From positions 1 through 12,782 of the forward strand of contig JAFUTM010000206.1 of assembly GCA_017484235.1 (NCBI GenBank): a DNA stretch of 12,782 bases, given 5' to 3'. Under the pieces are notes generated by a model. It made no database searches, was not told the DNA's origin, and saw only the letters and a program-made list of their open reading frames with translations. This DNA comes from Selenomonadaceae bacterium. Lineage in GTDB: Bacteria > Bacillota > Negativicutes > Selenomonadales > Selenomonadaceae. Below, one piece after another: positions 1 to 6,733 of this stretch. How positions within the stretch are numbered: position 1 is the first letter of the stretch; every line of letters starts with the position of its first letter. The position numbers and the translations under genes are program-made.

Positions 1-510
1 GACCTTGAGGCCGTTGGCAGCGGAATACATAAACTCTATGAAGATATTTTAGTTAAAAATAATCTGCGTCCATCTCTTGCAATGGAATCCGGCCGCGCAA
101 TGACAGGCGACGCCGGCTGGCTTGTGTCAACCGTTCGTCATATTAAGCGCACTTATAAAGACTATCTAGGTCTGGATTCGTGTATGGCTGATTTAATGCG
201 CCCTGCGATGTACGGTGCATATCATCATATAACTGTCGTTGGCAAAGAAAATGAACCTTGCAATCATCTTTACGATGTCACAGGTTCACTATGTGAAAAC
301 AATGATAAATTTGCCATTGACAGACAGCTGCCGGAGATTGCAATTGGCGACCTTCTGATTATTCACGACACCGGAGCACACGGTCACGCAATGGGCTTCA
401 ATTATAATGGAAAACTCCGTCACGCCGAACTTCTAATTAGAGAAAACGGTGACATTGAGATGATCCGTCGTGCCGAGACGTTAGATGATTACTTTGCAAC
501 ATTAATCTGA
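1..510 (+). CDS. lysA: Diaminopimelate decarboxylase, C-terminal part (5' end outside window)
   Basis: This is the PLP-dependent fold-type III enzyme that decarboxylates meso-diaminopimelate to lysine, the last step of lysine synthesis, in the cytoplasm. The frame is open from base 1, so only about 169 C-terminal residues are visible. The family landmarks occur in the expected order: ESGRAMTGDAG (usual EPGR...AG), then a D.CMADLMRPAMYGAYHH block (usual RPALY), then GSLCENNDKFA, which holds the Cys-Glu of the dimer-interface active site, then GDLL and GAHGHAMGFNYNGKLR near the C-terminus. The GAHG form of the more common GAYG motif is, as I recall, usual in Firmicutes. The stop is followed at once by a Rho-independent terminator, so lysA is not co-transcribed with the exported-protein genes downstream. 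It is a core housekeeping gene and suggests that this end of the window is stable chromosome. Confidence 0.93.
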   Translation, partial: DLEAVGSGIHKLYEDILVKNNLRPSLAMESGRAMTGDAGWLVSTVRHIKRTYKDYLGLDSCMADLMRPAMYGAYHHITVVGKENEPCNHLYDVTGSLCENNDKFAIDRQLPEIAIGDLLIIHDTGAHGHAMGFNYNGKLRHAELLIRENGDIEMIRRAETLDDYFATLI

Positions 511-536
511 AAATATAATTTTTATCATGATATATA

Positions 537-573
537 ATCAGTCTCTTACATTAAATGAGAGGCTGATTTTTTT
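537..573 (+). terminator. Rho-independent terminator of lysA
   Basis: A 10-bp stem (537-546 pairing with 558-567, one G-U pair) with an 11-nt loop is followed by a run of T residues to 573. It begins 27 nt after the lysA stop codon. Confidence 0.88.
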
Positions 574-610
574 ATAAGCAAAATCCATAAAATTAAATTG
601 TGCTAAAATT

Positions 611-650
611 CTCATTTTTTCATGAGGCTTTCATAGTATAGATGTATCAT
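611..650 (+). promoter_or_regulatory. Putative activator-type promoter of cassette A (TTTCAT direct repeats plus -10)
   Basis: Two TTTCAT hexamers at 618-623 and 629-634 are spaced by one helical turn (11 bp). They are followed after exactly 10 nt by a -10-like TATCAT (645-650), 47 nt before the start codon at 698. The same arrangement with the same spacings lies before cassette B. There is no normal -35 box. OmpR/PhoB-family response regulators are known to bind 11-bp-spaced direct repeats placed about 10 bp upstream of the -10, so an activator-dependent promoter is inferred. The left part also forms a small hairpin: CTCAT 611-615 with ATGAG 622-626. Confidence 0.5.
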
Positions 651-697
651 TAAATCAAAGTTAATTATTAATGTCATTTTGGAAAGAAGGGACGTAT

Positions 698-1603
698 ATG
701 ATTAAAAAATTATTATCGGTGTTTGTGATGCTGATGATTGCAGCAATATCACTCTTGCCGACTTCTGCAAAGGTTTCGGCGGAACAGGCAGCAGCTGAGC
801 AATACCGGCAAATGTTCAGAAGCGGCAACTTTTATGTTGAGTGTCAAATTGTTTTACCTAGAGAAAAAGCATCTAAAAAAACGCCTCATAGATCAGGTAT
901 TACAACATATGCTGGCAAAAATGGCAACCGTATGCAGCGAACAATACGCGAGCACGGACATACTTATTATTTGCCAGTTTCATTTTATAGATATGATTTT
1001 AAATCCAATGGTGAACAAGATATTATAAAAAGAGCAAGTGATATGATATCAAGTGATGTATTTTATCAAAATAAAAAATACTATAGGATAAATTTTATTG
1101 GTAGAACAGCTAAAGTCCTTACAGAAGATGAAATTAATTCACCTAATTTAAATATTGATGAAGGATGGCAATACATAAAAAGAGATTTATCATTACCTGA
1201 CGAATTAGCTATATTTTATTGGGACGATAAATTTCATGAAAATCCATTTAATTTGATACCTTATTATAATGGTAATTCCACTCGTGAAATAGATAAAAAG
1301 GTATACGATTGCGATCAGTATCTGATTGATATAAAATCACTGGCAGGTAAGAATGTTGCACAAGAAGCTTACAACATGTTATATGAAAATGGACAGCTTA
1401 TGATGATTCAAAGATATTTAATCTACGACGGTAAAGAATATTTTATTCATACATTAAAAATAATTAAAATTACTTCGGAAGTGCCAGAAGATACTTTTGT
1501 AATAGGTAAAAAAATTAAAGTTTACGCAGCTGATGTCGGTAAGATGGGAGATTTACTTGAACAGCCAGAGTTGGTTGAAGAAATCGGAGGGAAGAAAAAA
1601 TAA
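698..1603 (+). CDS. Secreted protein of unknown function, type 1, cassette A copy
   Basis: This is a 301-residue protein that I do not recognise. The start at ATG 698 is chosen because a good ribosome binding site (GAAAGAAGGG) lies just upstream and because it aligns exactly with the paralogue at 4070; an in-frame ATG at 671 has no such site. Residues 1-28 form a Sec signal peptide with likely cleavage at KVSA|EQ. The mature part is hydrophilic and beta-strand-like, with no cysteine lipobox and no further membrane helix. Features shared with the 4070 paralogue are a VFY...KKYY stretch, an EIN.P....E.W...LP+E...F...D segment, a GKN+A+..Y segment and a C-terminal LLEQP.L.E tail. The start of the mature domain and the late LMMI...I+I segment resemble the type 2 neighbour, so types 1 and 2 may share a fold. 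Its stop codon overlaps the next start by one base (TAATG), which implies translational coupling. It is the first gene of a four-gene operon. Confidence 0.8.
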   Translation: MIKKLLSVFVMLMIAAISLLPTSAKVSAEQAAAEQYRQMFRSGNFYVECQIVLPREKASKKTPHRSGITTYAGKNGNRMQRTIREHGHTYYLPVSFYRYDFKSNGEQDIIKRASDMISSDVFYQNKKYYRINFIGRTAKVLTEDEINSPNLNIDEGWQYIKRDLSLPDELAIFYWDDKFHENPFNLIPYYNGNSTREIDKKVYDCDQYLIDIKSLAGKNVAQEAYNMLYENGQLMMIQRYLIYDGKEYFIHTLKIIKITSEVPEDTFVIGKKIKVYAADVGKMGDLLEQPELVEEIGGKKK

Positions 1604-2448
1604 TGAAAGGTAAAATTATAATAATGTTAATTACCTGTTTGTTTATTATCTCAACAACGTCAGAAGCGGCGAAGATTGATGCATATAGGACGGCATTAAT
1701 CAACAAAAATTTTACAATTAAATATGATGTAATTACGCCACCTATACGTCAAACAAATAAAGAAGCCACAATTATACAAAGATATACCTTTTCACCGATT
1801 GAAATTGCCAATAAAAGAGAGAATCAAATGCGATATAGTGGTATTCTTGTTGTAGATGGTGAAGATAGATATATTGAATTTATCAATGATAAGTTGACAC
1901 AATATTCTGGTATTCAAAAAGTCGGAATTTGTAAACTCATCAAAAATGGTGAAGTATTCAATTATTATTGGGATATGAAAAAAGATCGTAAACGTTATTA
2001 CGGAGGTCGAAGTTTCTTTGGCAAGTCAAAAAGTGTTAAAGCCATAAGCGAACCATTAAATCCTTATGAAGCAATGTTTGAAAAATACAATTATGGTGTT
2101 CCCGTATTAGCCAATGCTCTTGAAGCAATTTTGCCGCCAGATAAAATTATTGCAGCACCAAATAAACTTCAATATAAATTTTTGGGCAGTGGAGATTTGA
2201 GTGACGGTTTAACATATGAAGATTTTGTTGGCAGTAAAGACAATTTGTTTTCTGCGATTCGTTACTATTTCAATGGCAATGATTTAGTCAAGATTGCTAC
2301 GGTGAATTTTACCGAAGTGAATGATCAAATTTTAGATTACGAAAAATCTGTAATTGCGATAACAGAATTTTCTATGACAGCTGATAAAAATTATTTATCT
2401 CTGCCAAGTGGATTGAAAGATAAAACCAGACGAAATAAACAAAAATGA
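1603..2448 (+). CDS. Secreted protein of unknown function, type 2, cassette A copy
   Basis: This is a 281-residue exported protein that I do not recognise. A GGAGGGA site (1586-1592), inside the end of the previous gene, precedes the ATG. A signal peptide covers about residues 1-22 (cleavage near TSEA|A). A cysteine at position 12 sits inside the hydrophobic core and is not a plausible lipobox. It is the counterpart of the 4954 gene: shared landmarks are FTIKYD..TPP.R after the signal peptide, LEAILPPD, SG.LS.GL.Y, the nearly identical AIRYYF...LVKI, and a terminal TEFS.TA...Y..LP.GL.D.T+R. The pattern of alternating strands ending in F/Y-x-LP-G is reminiscent of LolA/LolB-like half-barrel carriers. 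That is a fold guess from the pattern, not a homology call. It sits 14 nt before the long CsgG-like gene. Confidence 0.8.
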   Translation: MKGKIIIMLITCLFIISTTSEAAKIDAYRTALINKNFTIKYDVITPPIRQTNKEATIIQRYTFSPIEIANKRENQMRYSGILVVDGEDRYIEFINDKLTQYSGIQKVGICKLIKNGEVFNYYWDMKKDRKRYYGGRSFFGKSKSVKAISEPLNPYEAMFEKYNYGVPVLANALEAILPPDKIIAAPNKLQYKFLGSGDLSDGLTYEDFVGSKDNLFSAIRYYFNGNDLVKIATVNFTEVNDQILDYEKSVIAITEFSMTADKNYLSLPSGLKDKTRRNKQK

Positions 2449-2462
2449 AGAGGTGAGTATTT

Positions 2463-3299
2463 ATGAAAAAAGTTATTGCCATTTTGATGTCGACTCTAAT
2501 TTTTATGATGACTCCTATGGTTTCATTCGCAGAAAAAAGACCAACCTGCGTATTAGTAAAATTTTCAAATGATACAAGATTTAAAAATATCGATTCAGCT
2601 TCCGTTTTATCAGATTATGTTTTGGAAAAATTACTTGCAAGTAGAAAATTCAATTTTGTTGAGACAAGACCAATTGATGAAGATATGTTAAGATTGATTT
2701 ATGATGAGAAAACGCATCAACTTAAAAACTTAAAGCTCGGAATATCTCAAGGCAATCTTAATGCAATTTTTGAAGGTGCGGGCTTTGATCCATCTCAAGC
2801 AGAATCTATTGCAACTGCGGAAGTTGGACAAATAATCTCACCCTCAATCACTTCAAAAATCGGAAATGATAATAATGCTGAATATATTATTCAAGGCACA
2901 ATAATTAGTATGGGCAAACAGACCTGGACAGATAGACGTAAAGAAGCAGTTGGCGATATGGCTGTTTTAGCTGTAGCAGCTTTGGGAATGGCTATTGGAG
3001 GCAATGGCGGCAAGATGATTGGTAGTGCAGGTGTAAGTAACAGCAATAAATTTGAAAATAAAAATGCGGCAATAATTGTACAGTGCGATTTAAAAATGAT
3101 TAAAGCTGCAACCGGAGAGGTCATTTGGCACGAGATAGTCAGTGGATATTGTTTTGTAAAAGCAGAAGGCAAAGGTGCTCATTCTGCAAAATTGAAATAT
3201 CAAGATGCAATGTATGATAGATTAATGGAGAATGTTGCTTCAGAGATTTCAAAATATTTGATAAAAGCTCTTGACGAAGGGCAGTTGTTTGCAAAATGA
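2463..3299 (+). CDS. CsgG-like exported protein, long form, cassette A copy
   Basis: 278 residues, with an AGAGGTGAG ribosome binding site before ATG 2463. A signal peptide covers residues 1-23 (SFA|EKR); no lipobox is present, whereas classical CsgG is an outer-membrane lipoprotein. The CsgG-type core is visible: an initial strand and helix (CVLVKFSNDTRF, then SDYVLEKLLASRKFNFVE), YIIQGTII at about 141-148, and the CDLKMIKAATGEVIW strand at about 208-222, which matches the NLRVVNVSTGEIL strand of E. coli CsgG. Between these two strands, where CsgG carries its first membrane beta-hairpin, lies a roughly 50-residue insert with an Ala/Gly-rich hydrophobic stretch (about 165-192). An extra helical segment (about 75-135, containing IATAEVGQIISPSIT) is shared with the copy at 5876. 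Its stop overlaps the next start (ATGA). A periplasmic or outer-membrane assembly role is inferred from the family; substrate unknown. Confidence 0.8.
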   Translation: MKKVIAILMSTLIFMMTPMVSFAEKRPTCVLVKFSNDTRFKNIDSASVLSDYVLEKLLASRKFNFVETRPIDEDMLRLIYDEKTHQLKNLKLGISQGNLNAIFEGAGFDPSQAESIATAEVGQIISPSITSKIGNDNNAEYIIQGTIISMGKQTWTDRRKEAVGDMAVLAVAALGMAIGGNGGKMIGSAGVSNSNKFENKNAAIIVQCDLKMIKAATGEVIWHEIVSGYCFVKAEGKGAHSAKLKYQDAMYDRLMENVASEISKYLIKALDEGQLFAK

Positions 3300-3922
3300 G
3301 AATTTTTATTTTAACTTTTCTCATGTTAATATCTTCAATGTCAATGATAAATGCAGAACCGTTAATTGATAGAAATGCACCTATTGCGGTAATGGATTTT
3401 GGAGTGCATAAAGGCACAAGTAATCCTGATTTTGATTTACTCAATGCCGAACGGGCAACCAGTGAATATGTGATACAATATTTGGTTGATATGTATCATT
3501 TCAACATTATAGACAAAGATATTTTCATAGATAAATTAAAAGCCGAGAATCTAAATATCACCGGACTGATTGATCCAGACACAGCCAAACGAATCGGTGA
3601 GATTTTAGGTGTGAAATATATAATATATGGTAATGTTGTCAATGTTTCACTCAATGAGGAAATGAAAGAAGATGCAAGAGTTGCAAGTAATGCAACAATT
3701 AAAACTGTAACTGCAAATATAGTATTGCGAATTATGGACGTTGAAACAGGATCTATTATAATGGCATCAAAAGGTACAGGAGTATCTACAAGTGGGTTTG
3801 GCAATGTATTAATATTTTTTAGGGTTGGAAATGTTAAAGTATCACAAGAAAGCGTGCACAATGCTTTAAAAAAAGCTGCATTTCAAGCGGTTGACATTTT
3901 GGTAAGACGACTACAATGTTAA
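3296..3922 (+). CDS. CsgG-like exported protein, short form, cassette A copy
   Basis: 208 residues; the start codon overlaps the stop of the long CsgG-like gene (ATGA), so translation is coupled. Signal peptide residues 1-20 (INA|EP), no lipobox. The CsgG fold is visible: PIAVMDFG at about 29-36, SEYVIQYL...FNIIDKD, then TAKRIGEILGVKYIIYGNV (about 97-113), NIVLRIMDVETGSII (about 141-155) and a C-terminal SVHNALKKAAFQAVDILVRRL helix. The second insert (GTGVSTSGFGNVLIFFRVGNVKVS) lies where CsgG has its second membrane hairpin and contains a short hydrophobic run. It is clearly paralogous to the gene at 6723. The pairing of one long and one short CsgG-like protein in each cassette suggests that they act together, perhaps as a mixed complex (inference). 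It is the last gene of cassette A. Confidence 0.82.
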   Translation: MRIFILTFLMLISSMSMINAEPLIDRNAPIAVMDFGVHKGTSNPDFDLLNAERATSEYVIQYLVDMYHFNIIDKDIFIDKLKAENLNITGLIDPDTAKRIGEILGVKYIIYGNVVNVSLNEEMKEDARVASNATIKTVTANIVLRIMDVETGSIIMASKGTGVSTSGFGNVLIFFRVGNVKVSQESVHNALKKAAFQAVDILVRRLQC

Positions 3923-3973
3923 AATTAGATGATTAATATTTCGTGCGTCCTCTCCTGATTATCAACATATAAA

Positions 3974-3998
3974 AAATCCCTATTTTTCATAGGGGTTT
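3974..3998. terminator. Hairpin between cassettes A and B; weak terminator or operator
   Basis: A 10-bp stem (3974-3983 with 3989-3998, one G-U pair) encloses a 5-nt loop. On the plus strand only UUU then CAUAUU follows, so termination would be weak. On the minus strand the stem is followed by six T residues and looks like a proper terminator, although no minus-strand gene is seen upstream. The hairpin overlaps the first TTTCAT of the cassette B promoter, and a similar but shorter hairpin lies at the same place before cassette A, so an operator role is as likely. Confidence 0.5.
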
Positions 3999-4017
3999 CA
4001 TATTAGCATTGTATTAT
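3985..4017 (+). promoter_or_regulatory. Putative activator-type promoter of cassette B
   Basis: TTTCAT at 3985-3990 and 3996-4001 (11-bp period) is followed after 10 nt by TATTAT (4012-4017), 52 nt before the GTG start at 4070. Order and spacing match the site before cassette A exactly, while the sequence further downstream of the -10 differs, which argues that these positions are functional. No ordinary -35 hexamer is visible. Confidence 0.5.
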
Positions 4018-4069
4018 TAATGCAATGTTAGTTGTGTTTTTGGTGTTGTTTTAGAAAGAAGGGACGCAT

Positions 4070-4933
4070 GTGATTAAAAGATTGTTGTTGATATTTGTGG
4101 TGCTGATGATTGCAACAATATCACTCTTGCCGACTTCTGCAAAAGTTTCGGCAGAAAATGCAAAAGCCACAGAAATCCGTGAAATTTTCAGTTCAAAAAC
4201 ATATTATATAGAATATGAACTAAACCGAAAAGAAGATAAACGGGCATTAGCGGTCGACGGGGACAAAATTAAATCTTTTGATTGTGAAAATCGCCGCAGT
4301 GTTTCTGCAATTGGATATATTCCAATTGTTGGTATGTTTGCAAAAGGCAGTTTTAAATTAACACCTGAAGTTTTCTATGACTCTAAAAATTATTACCAAT
4401 TTATTGACAAAAAGAAAATTTTAATGGCAACTGAGTCGGAAATAAATGATCCTTATATAAATCCCAAAGAAGATTGGTCTTCTCTTGCTTTGAGAATTAG
4501 GCTTCCCGAAGAATTTGGAATGTTCACTGGTGACGATGCTATAACATTTGTTGAAAGTAATACCAGAATAATCGATACTAAAAAGAATATACAAGTTGAA
4601 TTTGATAAATATGTTAAAGTAATTAAGAGTGTCACAGGAAAAAATATAGCAAAAAAAGTTTATTTCGTTTTTTACAGTGAAAAAGGTGAACTGGACAAAA
4701 TTTATAGTTTAACGGTTAATTGGGATGAAGATGCAGGTATAATTTTTAATGAAAATATAGATAAAAAACCGGATCAGCAAGATTATACCATACAAAAAAT
4801 CACCATAAAAAAGTTGACAAAAGAACTTCCCAAAAATGTAATGGCTTTCCCTAAAGGTGCTAAAGTATATGGACCAGGACTTGGCAACATGAACGAACTA
4901 TTAGAACAACCACCTTTGATTGAAAGTTATTGA
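4070..4933 (+). CDS. Secreted protein of unknown function, type 1, cassette B copy
   Basis: 287 residues; begins with GTG at 4070 behind the same AGAAAGAAGGGACG ribosome-binding region as its paralogue at 698. Signal peptide residues 1-28, cleavage KVSA|EN. The signal peptide is almost identical to that of the 698 gene, at both protein and nucleotide level, whereas the mature domain has diverged strongly and differs in length. Shared mature-domain landmarks are VFYDSKNYY, EINDP.INP+E.W, LP+EFG+F..DD, GKN+A++VYF and the LLEQPPL.E tail. No lipobox, no extra transmembrane segment. It is followed by the type 2 gene 20 nt downstream. I do not recognise the family; a role in the periplasm or at the outer membrane is inferred only from the signal peptide and the CsgG-like neighbours. 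Confidence 0.8.
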   Translation: MIKRLLLIFVVLMIATISLLPTSAKVSAENAKATEIREIFSSKTYYIEYELNRKEDKRALAVDGDKIKSFDCENRRSVSAIGYIPIVGMFAKGSFKLTPEVFYDSKNYYQFIDKKKILMATESEINDPYINPKEDWSSLALRIRLPEEFGMFTGDDAITFVESNTRIIDTKKNIQVEFDKYVKVIKSVTGKNIAKKVYFVFYSEKGELDKIYSLTVNWDEDAGIIFNENIDKKPDQQDYTIQKITIKKLTKELPKNVMAFPKGAKVYGPGLGNMNELLEQPPLIESY

Positions 4934-4953
4934 TGAAACTGGGAGGTAAAACG

Positions 4954-5874
4954 ATGAATTTTATTAATAAATTTGTAATATTAGCAGTGTGTTTTATAAG
5001 TTTAGCTCTTTTGCAAACTACAACAGCCTGTGCAGATGCTCTGGACGATTGCCGCAACATTATATTGAGCAATGTTTATACAATTAAATATGAAAACAGT
5101 ACTCCACCGACACGTGCGGCGATGAAGGAAAAACAAACTATGTTAGGCAAGATGGAATTTGTAGATACTAATCCTTATACGATGTATCAACCAACAACCG
5201 GTATAGTTACAGCGCGTGGAACAACGTACTATATTGAAACCAGCTCAATGATGAGAATGCCAAATATGTCATTGATGTATAAATCAGCCGGAATTATGGG
5301 ACAGATTGCTTCAATTGGAAAAAATACAGAAGAGGTTCGTGAATATGAATATGCTACTTGTAAATTGGTGAGAGACGATAAAGAAGAGTTCATTTTTACA
5401 CGAATAAAAGAAAAAGATAAAATTGAATATACTGGTAGGAAAAAGGGAAAAGTGGAAGCTAATAGAATGAAGAGAAATTTTTCTGCTGCTTATCCTTATG
5501 ATTTTGGAGATCGTGAAGTTACCAGATTATTAAATGCTATGTTGCCTAACGATGATAAATTGGAAGGCACAGTGATTTATGAGCGCGTAAAATCCGGCAC
5601 ACTTAGTAATGGATTATATTATGTTGATTTAAAAGCTGTTAATCCAAGTAGTAATGTTATTTTTGATGCAATTCGCTATTATTTTAGTGAAAATAAACTT
5701 GTCAAGATTGAATCCGGTCAGTATTATAGAACTGCTGAAGGAAAATTGGACGGCACCAGAAGTATAATTAATTTTACAGAATTTAGCAATACCGCTGAAG
5801 AAAAATATTTTCAACTTCCCGAAGGTTTAGAAGACGTTACCAAACGCGATAAAAATCAAAATGGAGGAAATTAA
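4954..5874 (+). CDS. Secreted protein of unknown function, type 2, cassette B copy
   Basis: 306 residues from ATG 4954, chosen because GGAGGT (4942-4947) lies 6 nt upstream; in-frame TTG 4930 and ATG 4933 lack a good site. Signal peptide about 1-29 (CADA|L). The sequence TTAC near its end resembles a lipobox but lacks the usual hydrophobic residue at -3 and has no counterpart in the 1603 paralogue, so lipidation is unlikely. It matches that paralogue in YTIKYE.STPPTR, LLNAMLP, SGTLSNGLYY, AIRYYFSENKLVKI and NFTEFSNTAEEKYFQLPEGL. It carries a longer Met-rich middle region (about 85-110) absent from copy A. Its stop lies one base before the next start. Function unknown; a LolA-like half-barrel is conceivable from the strand pattern but unproven. 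Confidence 0.8.
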   Translation: MNFINKFVILAVCFISLALLQTTTACADALDDCRNIILSNVYTIKYENSTPPTRAAMKEKQTMLGKMEFVDTNPYTMYQPTTGIVTARGTTYYIETSSMMRMPNMSLMYKSAGIMGQIASIGKNTEEVREYEYATCKLVRDDKEEFIFTRIKEKDKIEYTGRKKGKVEANRMKRNFSAAYPYDFGDREVTRLLNAMLPNDDKLEGTVIYERVKSGTLSNGLYYVDLKAVNPSSNVIFDAIRYYFSENKLVKIESGQYYRTAEGKLDGTRSIINFTEFSNTAEEKYFQLPEGLEDVTKRDKNQNGGN

Positions 5875-5875
5875 A

Positions 5876-6733
5876 ATGAAGCTAAAAAGACTCGTTGCGG
5901 CTTTAACTGTGGGAATGATGAGTATTATGTCAACGGTAAATGCGGCTGAAAAGCCCACGTGTATCTTTATGAGATTTACTGATGATACTCGTTTTGCAAA
6001 AATTGAATCGGCTGCGTCACTTTCTGACTTGGTTATGGAAAAATTACTTGAGAGCGGACAATTCAATTTTAGGGAAACCAAAGTCATTGATACGGATATG
6101 GAAAATTTACTTTACGAGGAGCGTGCCGCTGAATTTAAAAATGCACAAAGTGCTGTTGAAAGTGGTGACTATAGTGTACTTTTTGAAGGTTCCGGCTATA
6201 ATAAAGAGAAAGCTCAAACTATAGCAACTGCTCAAGTTGGTCAAATTATTTCGCCACAAATTACCTCAACCATTGGAAAGCAACACGGCGCAGATTACTT
6301 AATTCAAGGTACCATTATTAATATTGGAACTGGTGACTGGATGGATATGTCTGTAGCAAACGCCATGAGCTATGCACAATATGCGATGATGCTGCCTGGA
6401 GTAAGTACAGCAGTTGGAACATTAGCCTCTGCTCTTGGCCCTGTCGGTTCTTTGCTCAGTCTTGCTACTAGTGTTCAAACAAAAATTACAGGCGTTGCTG
6501 TTCAGGCTGATTTAAGATTGATTAAAGCTGAAACCGGAGAAGTCATTTGGTCTAAAATGGTTACCGGAAAAGAAACACAAAAACAGAGATCATTGGGATT
6601 TATAAAGATTGGCAGTGATAAATTAAATAATGAAATGTACGCTGAAGCTATGAATAATGCTGCTGAAGCAATAGCTGCTGCGCTCATTGAAGACATTGGT
6701 TCAGGTAAGGTGTTTGAAGAAAATGATGAATAA
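5876..6733 (+). CDS. CsgG-like exported protein, long form, cassette B copy
   Basis: 285 residues from ATG 5876, with GGAGG at 5863-5867; the upstream in-frame ATG 5861 lies inside that site and is rejected. Signal peptide about 1-23/24 (VNA|A). Residue numbering runs in parallel with the 2463 paralogue to about residue 150: CIFMRFTDDTRF, SDLVMEKLLESGQFNFRE, IATAQVGQIISPQIT, YLIQGTII. Then comes the insert at the position of the first CsgG membrane hairpin (about 151-204), here strongly hydrophobic and rich in Ala, Gly, Met and Leu (165-200) and quite unlike that of copy A. The VAVQADLRLIKAETGEVIW strand follows. No lipobox. The C-terminus is acidic. The insert could be a membrane-contacting loop, which would explain why two differently tuned copies are kept (inference). 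Confidence 0.82.
   Translation: MKLKRLVAALTVGMMSIMSTVNAAEKPTCIFMRFTDDTRFAKIESAASLSDLVMEKLLESGQFNFRETKVIDTDMENLLYEERAAEFKNAQSAVESGDYSVLFEGSGYNKEKAQTIATAQVGQIISPQITSTIGKQHGADYLIQGTIINIGTGDWMDMSVANAMSYAQYAMMLPGVSTAVGTLASALGPVGSLLSLATSVQTKITGVAVQADLRLIKAETGEVIWSKMVTGKETQKQRSLGFIKIGSDKLNNEMYAEAMNNAAEAIAAALIEDIGSGKVFEENDE

Noticed and set aside
671..697. Longer start (ATG 671) for the first cassette gene
   Set aside because: The extra nine residues overlap the ribosome binding site used by ATG 698, lack a site of their own and are absent from the paralogue.
677..784. Diversity-generating retroelement or targeted mutagenesis as the cause of A/G differences
   Set aside because: The differences are in the conserved leader rather than in a variable region, no reverse transcriptase or template repeat is present, and such elements change A to any base.
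3496..3861. Minus-strand open frame opposite the short CsgG-like gene of cassette A
   Set aside because: Its codons mirror the real gene on the plus strand; there is no start context and the coding evidence belongs to the plus strand.
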